Assembly (NCBI GenBank): GCA_015657535.1
Contig: JADHZB010000410.1
Location: 1-64,000, forward strand
Direction of reading: 5' to 3'
Source of the DNA: Nephromyces sp. MM_2019
Lineage: Eukaryota > Apicomplexa > Aconoidasida > Nephromycida
DNA length: 64,000 nucleotides
In this document: positions 1 to 10,349 of the stretch, in pieces
Layout of the letters: every line of letters begins with the position of its first letter
How positions within the stretch are numbered: the first letter of the stretch is position 1
The notes under the pieces: model-generated
Database searches by the model: none
The model's input: only the letters and a program-made list of their open reading frames with translations
What the model was told of the DNA's origin: nothing
Position numbers and translations under genes: made by a program

Positions 1-77
1 ATATATATATATATAATTGGCATTCCCTATAAACTTACATATAAAGACTACATACAAATGCGTGTGTAAATTTTTAG

Positions 78-1300
78 TTATATCGAATTAATGAGGAAAA
101 TTCAAACAAATTATTTATTAGAGCCAGCTGGTTCACGTGGTGTGTGGGGCCTCGATGATTATCATTTTTTACCATTTTTATTTGGGGCCTCACAATTGTT
201 GGATCAAACAGAAATTAAAACTGGCGATGTAAATGCACATATTTTACACACATACATTTATATGTATTCTACAATGATGCACTTACACACACACACTCTT
301 GTATTTTTAAAATTGTAAATCTTTAAACACAATTGGGCTATTACACATTTTTTACATAAACACAGGTCCACGCCCACATAAACACATTATTTATTCACAA
401 ATGTGTACTTATATCCACATAAGTACTAACACATATTTTTAAATACATATAAATATATACACAGATATTTATAAGTCAACAGTGAATTTTTTAATAATAC
501 AAATTCAAGTGTGTATATATATATAATACTTAGTTACATGTGTGTGTATCTACAACATTTAATAATGTGTGTATGTATTTGATATTTTATATAGATTTTA
601 AACCCCCATTTGGTTAATAAATACGTTGACGAATATCTTTATTTCAATGCTATTAATTTCATCATCAAAGTAATTATATTTATATATATATATATATAAT
701 CATTTTGTACACACCTATCCATACACACACACATTATTGATACACACCACTACCCACCTAAACCTAATAAAAATACACACCACCGCCCCCACACACCTAC
801 TATAAATTCACACCCATCCACACACATCAATACACGTAAACATATTATAAAACCCACACATACACACTAAAAGATATATACACTTCATATGTGTGTATTA
901 TATATGACAATTAATACATTTGTGTGTGTAAATTAAATAATCTTATTTTAGTTAACTATACTAATATATACATATAATCAGACTAAAACAGGGGCTCCAT
1001 TCAGTGAGTTTTCACCACTTCTTTATGAGATCTCACAATTAGCCACCTGGTACGCCATTCAATTGTGTGTGTGTGTGCATATTGTATGTGTGTGTGTATT
1101 GTGAGCGTTTGTGTATTGTGTGTGTTTATCATCTACCTCTATATGTGTATCTATGCATATATATATCTGTGTGTGTGAAATAAAATTTATTTAGGCAACA
1201 AATAGCAAATGGTTTAATCAAGATGTATTATAAAGATGTACTTTGTAGTTTCCCTATCGTACAACATATTTATTTTGGCACACTCTTACCATTCCAATAA
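78..1300 (+). CDS. PTPA: Serine/threonine phosphatase 2A activator (PTPA), 3' part
   Basis: C-terminal part of the PP2A activator, a cytosolic and nuclear peptidyl-prolyl isomerase-like protein that helps load metal into the PP2A catalytic subunit. I read four exons, 78-228, 595-669, 982-1064 and 1195-1300, in phases that join cleanly and end at TAA. The first carries [23 protein letters not shown] and [10 protein letters not shown], a near-invariant PTPA block. The second ends in INFIIK, the third starts [14 protein letters not shown], and the last has [16 protein letters not shown] and FGTLLPFQ, matching the conserved PTPA C-terminus. The N-terminal half lies before the window. The donor of the last intron is the first GT of a (GT)n run, which is unusual. 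The neighbouring RING gene is convergent. Confidence 0.93.
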
Positions 1301-1797
1301 ACAAATTAATAATAGGATGTGTGTATTAAATTAAATTATCAAATTTAACTATTTTAGATATAAAATATTTAATTCAATTTATATACACACTATACTTTTA
1401 GACACATTTATATCTATACTCACATAACTAAAATAGCACATGAAAGACCTTGCACACTAATTTTTAAATATATATACAATCTCATATCCATATATTGAAT
1501 ATATATATATATATATAAGTAGTTAAATTTATATCTTTGCACACACACACACAAGCCAGCACATGAACACATTTAAATAGATCACACACATTAATTCATC
1601 TAAAACATAATAATTTTGCAGACACACACACACACACATGAACACATTTAAATAGATCACACACACGAATTCATATAAATATAATAATCTTACAGACACG
1701 CACATAAACACTTAAACTCATTTAAATTGATGATTTTACATACATACACACAAATAATAGTCTAATGTGTGAAAATTACAAATTTTATAAGATAATT
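1301..1797. other. Convergent intergenic spacer
   Basis: This lies between the stop codons of PTPA (+) and the RING-H2 gene (-). It holds a (TA)n run near 1500-1517 and several CA-rich stretches at 1540-1640. I see no gene. Open frames here are translations of simple repeat. Confidence 0.7.
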
Positions 1798-2425
1798 TTA
1801 ATTTTTTTTTGACATCAAAAAATCATCTTCAAATGTTGGATTTAAATTAAATGTGGGTGCTTTGAAATTAAATATTTGTTTGTGTGTGTGTGTGTGTGTG
1901 GAGGGTGTTGACTGAACCACAGTATGTGTGTGTGTGTGTGTGGAGGGTGTTGATTGGACAGCTGTTTGTTTGTGTGTGTGTGTATGTGTAGAGGGTGTTG
2001 ATTGAACCAGAGCGTGTGTGTATGTATTTGTAGATGATGTAATAATAGGTTGTGTGTGTGTATTGGTACCCCTAATATGGCTTGATATATTTAATGGATG
2101 AGGTGTATATGATGACAATTCGTCTGGAGTTGAGTGTGTGTGTGTAGATTTAGTGAGTGTATTTTTTGTTGATCTGATTGCCTTCTTTATAACTACCGGC
2201 TGTGATAAAAGGCGTGGCTGCTCAAATGGTCTCTCGTTTACACACACTGGCTTATTGGTGTGTGTAAATATAAATGAAAAACTATCTGATTTATTTTCAG
2301 CACCTGGTGTGAGTGTTGTGTGTGAATTCTCTTGTCTTATTTCGTGTGTAAATTTATGTGTGTTGTAAGGTAAAGAGGCTAAACTACGTTCTGTCCTTTC
2401 TCTAGCCTAATTGATTATAAATGAA

Positions 2426-2463
<38 letters not shown>

Positions 2464-5400
2464 GAAAGTGTGTGTAGGGTTGGAATGTGGTTGAAATTTA
2501 TTCCTTTCACAGGTGTATATATATATATAAATCGAATGTTTTGTGCGTGAGTGTGTAAGTCTCTAATTAGGTGTATTTACTATAAAAATATGTTCTGTGT
2601 GTAATGTTAATAAAAATTTATATATATATATATCATAAAGCAATGTATGTGTAAAGAATTTAAATATTTAATCTTAGGAGATCTGTGTGTGTAACTTGGA
2701 AGTAAAGGGGTTAATAAAAATGTTTGTAATGATATCAGAAAATCAAGATTAATTTTACCAATTGAGTGTTTGAATAAAAAATTTATACATTAATACAGTA
2801 AGATTTTACCTTCTCAAAACTAATAGGCTTCCTTTCGAACAGTGTACCTACATACACATAGCATTTATTAGGATAATATGACTGTATATTAACAATATAA
2901 GGTTTAGTGTGTACACATAAATAGCATATATACACATATAATTTATTTGATTAAATTTTTAGTCAAATTAGGACATAAATTTGATGGGTAGAAAGTTAAA
3001 TATCTTGTTCACTGTGTGTATGAATATTGTGTGTTGTGTATGTGTGTGCTGTGTATATGGTGTGTAAATATGTAGATTTGCATTTGACTTGTAAATTTAG
3101 TGTATGTGTGGATGTATATAGAAATAGATATAAAATACAAAGTGAGTAAACATAATACTTGGTTTTTTAGGCTTAGTGTCTTCATCTGATGAAGCAATCT
3201 ATATAGAGATAAAATGGGTGTGTGCTTTAAAATTATTATATATATATATATATATATGTGTGTATGTGTGAATATTTATATGTATTGCTAAGTTAATTTA
3301 AGAGTTACTGTCAGTTCGAATAGTGTGTCAATCTAAATAAAATGTGTAAAAACGTCGTATAGATGGTTATTTCTAAGTAAATAAAAATAAGTGAATGTAT
3401 GAATAAATCTGTATATACATTATTTCAATATTTCGTATTTAAATAGTTTGTGTGTGTGCTTACACACAATAATTGACTTGTACAGTGTAAGATATAATCT
3501 TACAAACCTGTAAGGGTTTTAATTCAGTTATACGCCTGTAATATTTGAGAAGTTTAATGAGTTATAACAATTTAAGTTTGAGTGCTTAAATTATGGTCAA
3601 TTTTTTCATTGAAATTGTACACACACAACACAAGTATAAATAGCATAAACTCACGGGTATAAATATACACACACACACACATATATACACATATACACAA
3701 ATACACAAATATACAAATATATATAATTTAAAATCATAAACACAAGATGATTCAAAAATACCACCATAATCATCACGAATTAAACACACATTTACTTACT
3801 CTCTCTTTTTACTATGGTGTGTGTAATTATCTATTTCAATAACATCTTGTGTGTGCATGTTTGGGTCACTTGCATGTGTATGTGTGTGACGATTTGTCCC
3901 ATGGATCCTTCTTCGAGGATGCCTTTCAAAATTTTCTAAGATTTCTTCTTGATTATCATCACTACTCGATAGATCGGCTTGAAGGACTTTTGTACAACTT
4001 TCCTATTATGTGTGTATGTGTGTGTGTAGGTGTGTATGCTGGTGTGAGTGTGTGTGTGTGTAGGTGTGGGTGTGTAGGTCTAGGTGTGCATGTATAGATG
4101 TATGGGTGTGTAGGTCTAGGTGTGTATGTATAGATGTATGGAGGTGTGAGTGAGTGTGTAGACCTGTGTGTAGGTTTTAGATGTCCGAGTGTGTGTGTGT
4201 AGGTATGTGTAGGTTATGGTATGTGTGGCATATATATATATATATATATATATGTATCTGTGTGTATGGCTACCAATGGAATGTAAAAGATGTATGTATA
4301 CAGATGGGTATTATTACTAAATGTACTTATGAGGAGATAAATGTGTGATTAAAGTAATAAATTAGGTAATAAAAAAGTGCGTATATATACCAGAGCTGTT
4401 CGTTTCCCATTGTTATGATCATACTTAGCGATATAAGTAAAAAGTGTTTTGCATAGAGGGCAAGAAGTTTCATATTTAGCCCATTTCTGTGACAAATATA
4501 TATTTACACACACACATTAGCTTCTATATAAATATATACACATCATTGCCCAGTGTGTAAGAGTAAGGTATAGCTATGAGCATTGGTAGTAGTAGGTTTT
4601 AATTTATAAACACAATAGTATATCTAAACACATTTAAACGCAAGTTCACATATATACACATTCAGACGCAAGTATAGACATAAATATTTTTATACGCAAA
4701 TATATATGTATATGTATATATGCATAGACAAGTATAGATTTATATCAATTTACACACAGATGTTTTTATATAGACATGTAACTACATATAAAGATGGACA
4801 TACATTTGTATATACATTGATATATATATGTACACAAATGCATATGTATATCGTCATATACACACACAAACATTTTATACATTTTTAAATTCATTTCCCC
4901 CTATTTATTTAACAAAGATATAATTAGATATTTTGTATTAGTTTTAATTAAAAATTTACACATAAATATTTAACCATTATACACTCGTAGTGGAATGTGT
5001 GTGCACACACATCAATAAATGCTAGGCCCATTTCATCAAGTGTTTGGGGGTTTTCTCTTATTTTCTCTAAACAACAACCTGAACTCGTAATATAATTACA
5101 CATTGTATATAAATGTATATATTAGGGGACCATGCAAATATACACATACATATTAAAAGTATATATCTAATTTACACACACATTAATATATATATATATA
5201 TAATTAAATAATCATACATATTAGATATATATACATGCCTAATATAAACACATGCGCATATCTTTAAAGTATTGACAAATAGCATATTTACTTGGATGTC
5301 ATATTCCAACACAATGTTGATAATACTCATGTTATTCTCTATAATTATTATTAGGAGTACACACACAATACTCATTTATATTATCAAATATATTAGCTAT

Positions 5401-5640
5401 ACACACACATAGCACAGTAATATATATGTATAGTTAGCTACAGAAAAAAAATGTATACTTACAACATGTGTTATCTAAGGCCTCTGAAAGCAAATCGAAA
5501 TTTAATTTTGTTAAAAATTGGACGTTTTTAGATTTTTTTGTGTGTAAATTTTTTTTTTGTTGTGTGTGTGTGTGCACAGGCTCAGAGGGTGTAGGGGCCT
5601 CATTGTTGTGTGTTGTTTTTGCCTTTTTTTTTTTCCCCAT
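1798..5640 (-). CDS. RING-H2 zinc-finger protein with Thr-His repeat tail (probable E3 ubiquitin ligase)
   Basis: Eight exons, read 5463-5640, 4975-5078, 4391-4486, 3800-4002, 3508-3535, 3159-3198, 2810-2847 and 1798-2406, join in phase to give 431 residues. The start MGKKKKAKTTHNN is at 5640. The RING spans three exons with ligands C59-x2-C62, C84-x-H86-x2-H89-x2-C92 and C103-x2-C106, a complete RING-H2 pattern with the usual Trp (KWAKYETSCPLC). RING-H2 domains bind two zinc ions and recruit ubiquitin-loaded E2 enzymes, so an E3 role is likely. The substrate is unknown. Residues after the RING are polar. The last exon has about three copies of VQSTPSTHTHTH, coded by (CA)n, before a conserved-looking FNFKAPTFNLNPTFEDDF end. 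I do not recognise a named ortholog. Some introns use weak donors such as GTTAAA and GTATTA. Confidence 0.82.
1880..2030 (-). repeat. Coding minisatellite built on (CA)n, Thr-His repeats
   Basis: On the minus strand, a unit of about 45 to 50 bases that codes VQSTPSTHTHTH plus a short variable part occurs three times. Each unit has a non-repetitive VQSTPS core followed by a CA microsatellite read as alternating Thr-His. It lies inside the last exon of the RING-H2 gene and keeps the frame throughout. Confidence 0.85.
2424..2463. repeat. Compound (TG)n(TA)n microsatellite
   Basis: An uninterrupted TG run passes directly into a TA run in the intron upstream of the last RING-H2 exon, just before its acceptor on the minus strand. 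Confidence 0.9.
4005..4252. repeat. TG-rich low-complexity tract ending in (TA)n
   Basis: Variants of a TGTGTAGGTGTG motif fill this intron of the RING-H2 gene, including two near-identical copies of a GTAGGTCTAGGTGTG unit near 4074-4140, and the tract ends in a long TA run at about 4230-4252. It is non-coding despite Cys/Val-rich open frames. Confidence 0.85.
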
Positions 5641-5959
5641 AAGTACTTAGTAATGTGTGTGGGTGTGGGTAGGTGTATATAAGTATAATATTAAAAATAT
5701 ATATATTATATATGCTTGTGTGTATATATATGTATAGATGTGTATATGTCCTTTTGTGTGTGTAGATGTATAAGTTTGTGTGAATGTAGGTCTAGTACGT
5801 TTCTATGTGTGCCTATATATGTGTGTATGCATCAATTTTTTCTTACTAAACTTTTAAAAATATATATGTGTGTATGTTGGTTTAAATAACTATTTATATA
5901 TGTAAATGTGTGTGTGTGGATGGATGTGAAAATTATTCATGTGTTTGTATGTGTATTCA

Positions 5960-5998
5960 TTATTATACAAATATCCATTGATAATATTTGTATAATAA
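5960..5998. repeat. Inverted repeat, 15-base arms, 9-base loop
   Basis: The left arm 5960-5974 (core TATTATACAAATAT) is matched perfectly by the right arm 5984-5998, with loop CCATTGATA. It could form a strong hairpin in RNA or a cruciform in DNA. Confidence 0.85.
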
Positions 5999-7356
5999 AT
6001 ATAAGGGTCGTAAAATATTGAAATTGTTTAAATAAATTTAAAAAATAATGGTAAAATTGTTATAAAGTGCGAGTGTGTAGAAAGTTATATATAGCAAGAT
6101 CATTGGAGTGTCAAAGTAAGTCTCAATTTGTATAAAAAGATGTCTAAAATGTCAAATATGATGTGTAAGTGAAATTTAGTTTAAATTTTATTTAGGTTTA
6201 TAGGTAGATAATATTTAAATTAATTTTTATTGTCAATAAAAACACATCAAAATCTGTAAAAGTCCTTTTTGTATTTTGTACAAGTACAAATATAGTGTGT
6301 TAATAAGTGTATGTGTAAAATTTGAAATCATTATACATAGTATAGGCTGTATATATGGGTGTATGTGGTATGTGGAGTATGTTGGGGGTGTGTGTGGCAT
6401 GTGAATTGTGCGTGAGATGTAGAGCCGTGTGTGAGATGTGGAGTCGTTAGTGGAATGAATAGTGTGTGTGTAAGTTAAGTTTTTATATGGGATCTGTAGT
6501 GTGAGTATAATATGAAATTTTGTGTATATTGTAGAGCTTCGTAAGGAAAGTCAAATGTGTGCTGTGTGTGTCATATCAAGTGGGTGTGGAATATGTTGTG
6601 TGATGTGTGTGTGTTGTGGATTGTGTGTTGTGGAGTGTGTCTGTTTGTTGAGTGAGTGTGTGGTATGGAGTGGGTGTGTAGAGTGTGTGGTACGGAGTGG
6701 GTGTGTAGAGTGTCTATGGCTTTTGGGCTATGTGTGTAAAGTGTGTGTATAGTGTCAAATGTTTGTGCAGTTTGCAGTATCTGTTTTTTGTAATGTATGT
6801 CGAATAATCCTGTGTTGAGTATTGTACATGTTTAAGTACTTAAAAACAAGTGTGTAAGTTGTAGCAATCAAATATACTTTCAATGTGAAAAAATTTATAT
6901 TATATAAATTAATACAAGTATGTATATGTTCTTATATATACAAAAAACTCACAATTTATTCTTCTTTATTTTCATTTTCCTTAATTTTATTTTGTAAATT
7001 AATAATGATACAATGATTTCCCTCTTATATTTTGATATTTAATTTATCATAGACATATTCTTTGAACCCAGAGTGTTTAAATTTTTACTATAAAACAAAT
7101 CAACTACTTGATCTTAGAAAAACATAAAATGACACACATTATTTCTTAAATATAACGTACACAAATTATATAATATTAATTTACAAATATACAAATATTG
7201 ATATAATAATCTGAAAATACCCACATATAAATATGTGTAACACGTGCATGAATATATATTAAATATACACACCCAACACATACACAAATATATACACATA
7301 TCCAAGATATGCTCACCAACAACATTAATATATAAATATACACACAATTAACATAA

Positions 7357-7396
7357 ACATTTTCAAATATATATATATATACATATTTGAAAATGT
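7357..7396. repeat. Inverted repeat with TA-rich centre
   Basis: The arms ACATTTTCAAATAT (7357-7370) and its exact complement (7383-7396) flank a (TA)n centre. It lies in the same spacer as the 5960 hairpin. Confidence 0.85.
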
Positions 7397-7888
7397 ATAT
7401 ATATACACATATATATATACATACATCAAAACTTAAACAACTCAATCATTGTGTTCAATATTGAAAATGTGTCATATTGTTTAATATAGATTTTAATAGT
7501 TTGGAAAATGTATATAATAAAAATGTTCAAACTTTATTGAATTAAAAAATTAATTAAACATTAAATTTGTTTGTAAAATACATAAATTATGACATATATA
7601 GAATATTTGAAAATAAAATATATATATTTCATTGATTAGGCTAGTTACTCAAGTTTTATTTTATACTTTATGTATTCAAATTAAATGTCTATATTTTTCC
7701 AAAAAAATTGAGTTTACAAAAAATAGGATAATATATTAAAATGTGCAATTGTATTTGTGTCTTTTTCATTTTAAGATGTTTGGGTTTATTAATAAAATGA
7801 GGATTTTAATAATAAAAAAAAATCAAATAATAAGTAAAAAGAAAACGATTTAATACAAAATTAGACTGTGTTTCGTAGGTGTATTCAC

Positions 7889-8000
7889 TTGAGTAAGGGA
7901 AAGATTATTTTGTGTGTGAGAATTTGTAATGCTTGAGTAAGGGAAAGATGTTTTTTGTGTGTTTAATATTTTGAGTAAAGAGAGAATGTTGTTAGTGTAT
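7889..8000. repeat. Degenerate tandem repeat, about three copies
   Basis: The phrase TTGAGTAAGGGAAAGAT followed by TTTTGTGTG occurs twice almost exactly, and a third, more diverged copy (TTGAGTAAAGAGAGAATG) follows. The period is about 40 to 45 bases. Confidence 0.65.
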
Positions 8001-8489
8001 GTGAGTATTTGAACTAAAAATGTAAGTTATTCATTTCATCATTTACTTATATATATATAATTCCAATTGATATTTAAATTGGTGCTATTACTTTAGATAA
8101 AACAAAATTTTATTTTGAGAGGGAAAGATTAGAAAATTTCAATGTATCCAAAGGAATTTAATTATAGTTAGCATCTTAAATATTTATAAATTTTTGATTG
8201 AAAATGTAGTGAAAATTCGGTTGGGATTGATAAATATTTTTATAAAGTTGTAACTAAATTAATGAAATAAGGAAGAAATAGACCCCCAACGAATTGTCAA
8301 ACATTTATTCAATTTTTTTTGTATTTTTTTTTGGTTGTCAACTATTGTTTGAATTAATAATAGTGATATAATGAATATGTTTTTGATAAGTTTCATCATT
8401 TCTTTAGATTGTATTTTTTATTAAGAGTGTGTAAAGATATTATTATACTAATACACATACCTATATATATAGTCATATTAGAGAATATT

Positions 8490-10349
8490 TTATTCTATCC
8501 TTTTTATAAGCCACATTAGCTGGCTCGAAGTTCCACCTTTAGTTTTGTAAATATTAACAAATTTTTCTTTAAAAATAATTTCGAATTTGCCATCTAAGAA
8601 TAATAAGCGAAAGATGAAGTAATATATATTATATATGTGTGATATGGTATCCTACAAAATAGTCGGATATAAAATTTGTCTTAAGTTTTATCAATGAGCA
8701 TGTAGTATGATTTGGGTATTGTCAAGCTCCCAGGTGCTTATTGATATATAAATATATATAATACAGGGAGATATACATGCTTAAAAAAATATAGTATGTA
8801 TCCAATTTACATATTATTAATTAATCGATTAGATAATTAATGATTGTAAAGATGTCTAATACAGAATTTTAATTAGTTCAAGAGCTTAGGAAAAGTAATG
8901 CAAAGATTGTAAACTATAAACAGCTTACAATTGTTTAGTTCCTTTTCAAATATGGATGTGTAGAAGCTGCCCAATCTATATTCAGTGGGATTTCCATTTT
9001 CTGCCCATGGTCGGTTTGGATTTTTATCAGATGGTTCACCACATGATTCACGAAAGTACATATGACCTCCTACTTTTACCCATTTTGCAACATTTTTAAT
9101 AAATTCATAGGTTTCAGCATCACTTAAGTACATTAGTAACCAATTGGAGAATACAATTTCAAAAGATTGGTCCTGGTAAGACAACTTCAAAACATCTGCA
9201 CATATAAATTCATCTTGTGGCCTGTCAAAGGAAATGTTTCAATCCGGAATTTAGCTTTCAAAACTTTTGGGTCATTGCATTTTCAAGGCAAATGTACATA
9301 TATGTATAAATGAAGGTAGATTGTCAATTAATGAGATAGATTCTATATAGAGTAGTGTCAAGTATATCAAATTTTGTATAAATCTTTGTATTACCGGTTT
9401 ATGGGATCATAATGGTCCAGCTTATTTTTTTCGATATATTCCGGTAAGAAATCAATGGCAACAATTCTCTTGCAAATCGATTTTAAGTCTCCAGTCAATC
9501 TTCCAGAACCCGCACCCAATTCTAAAATTTCCTCAAAGGGATTGTCTATATTGGAGGTCAAGCAAGATATCACTTCGCTCCTATCTTCCTCAACAAAACC
9601 CTACTCGTTAAATAATTTGTATATGTAATTTGTTTTTTAATATGCATTTTAAAACTTATTATGCTGTATGGATACATACAATGACGAGGAGTGTATGTAA
9701 ATTATAAAGTACGATAGTTATTTGAGAATGCTTGACAAGTTGAGTAGTCAATATATATTTAATGAGTTCTTTAAATTTTATTGAATCAATTTTAGTTATT
9801 ATTCCTTACGTCTTGGCCTGCATTCTTTCTCAGCATCATACCATCATATGTTACACCAAAAGCATTAGATGCAGACTTCCAATATTTTAGGAACTTGTCC
9901 CTATATTCTTCAGGAGTGGAGTCCAGGACGGTGCCTTCAGCATCACTACTATCAGAAGCTAAGTCCGTGGTGGTCTCATCAGATTTAGCCATTTCAACGT
10001 TAAAATTTGTTTCCTAAAATATGAGATTAAATAAATATAAAATTAGGATTTTGATGGAAGATTTTTTAGTGGGACAATTCAAAATTTCGAAAGCAGTAAA
10101 TTTCATGAATATGTACGAGTTATTTGCCGGTGTAATTCATTTACACAAGGGCCTAAATTAATAATTCCCTCAAATGATATTGTTTGTCTAAAAATCAAAT
10201 CATTAATCAATATTAGTTTGAAATTTTGACTCATTCATCGTTATTTCTAAAGTTAATAACTTGGAAAATAACTATGATTTCCTGTCTAAAGTGCTTACAT
10301 TTTTAATTTCCATCTGATTGTATGCTTCGCAATTTAATTGAGGATCCAT
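8490..10349 (-). CDS. PMT: Phosphoethanolamine N-methyltransferase, single domain
   Basis: SAM-dependent enzyme that methylates phosphoethanolamine toward phosphocholine, feeding phosphatidylcholine synthesis. Five exons (10299-10349, 9810-10013, 9395-9600, 8929-9221, 8490-8593) join in phase to 285 residues. The short first exon, MDPQLNCEAYN onward, is supported by a GTAAGC donor and an in-phase acceptor. A start at 9992 (MAKSDE) is the alternative. Motif I is ILELGAGSGRLTGDL near residues 110-124, the acidic VAIDF follows, then FICADV, FSNWLLMYLSD, WVKVGGHMYFRESC and a TEYRLGSFY block. All resemble the first (MT1) domain of plant PEAMT. The length is close to the single-domain Plasmodium enzyme, and no second domain follows. 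Whether it does one or all three methylations cannot be read from the sequence. Confidence 0.9.

Larger units (their letters stand above)
5641..8489. other. Long intergenic region, TG-rich, no gene seen
   Basis: The spacer lies between the 5' end of the RING-H2 gene and the 3' end of PMT, both on the minus strand. It contains TG-rich tracts (5650-5930, 6290-6760), two strong inverted repeats (5960-5998 and 7357-7396) and a short degenerate tandem repeat near 7889-8000. The Cys/Val-rich open frame at 6522-6752 is translated microsatellite. I found no convincing exon on either strand. Confidence 0.65.

Noticed and set aside
6522..6752. Open frame rich in Cys and Val
   Set aside because: It is a translation of a TG-rich simple repeat; similar frames appear in every TG tract (3849-4097, 28705-28905, 7176-7445).
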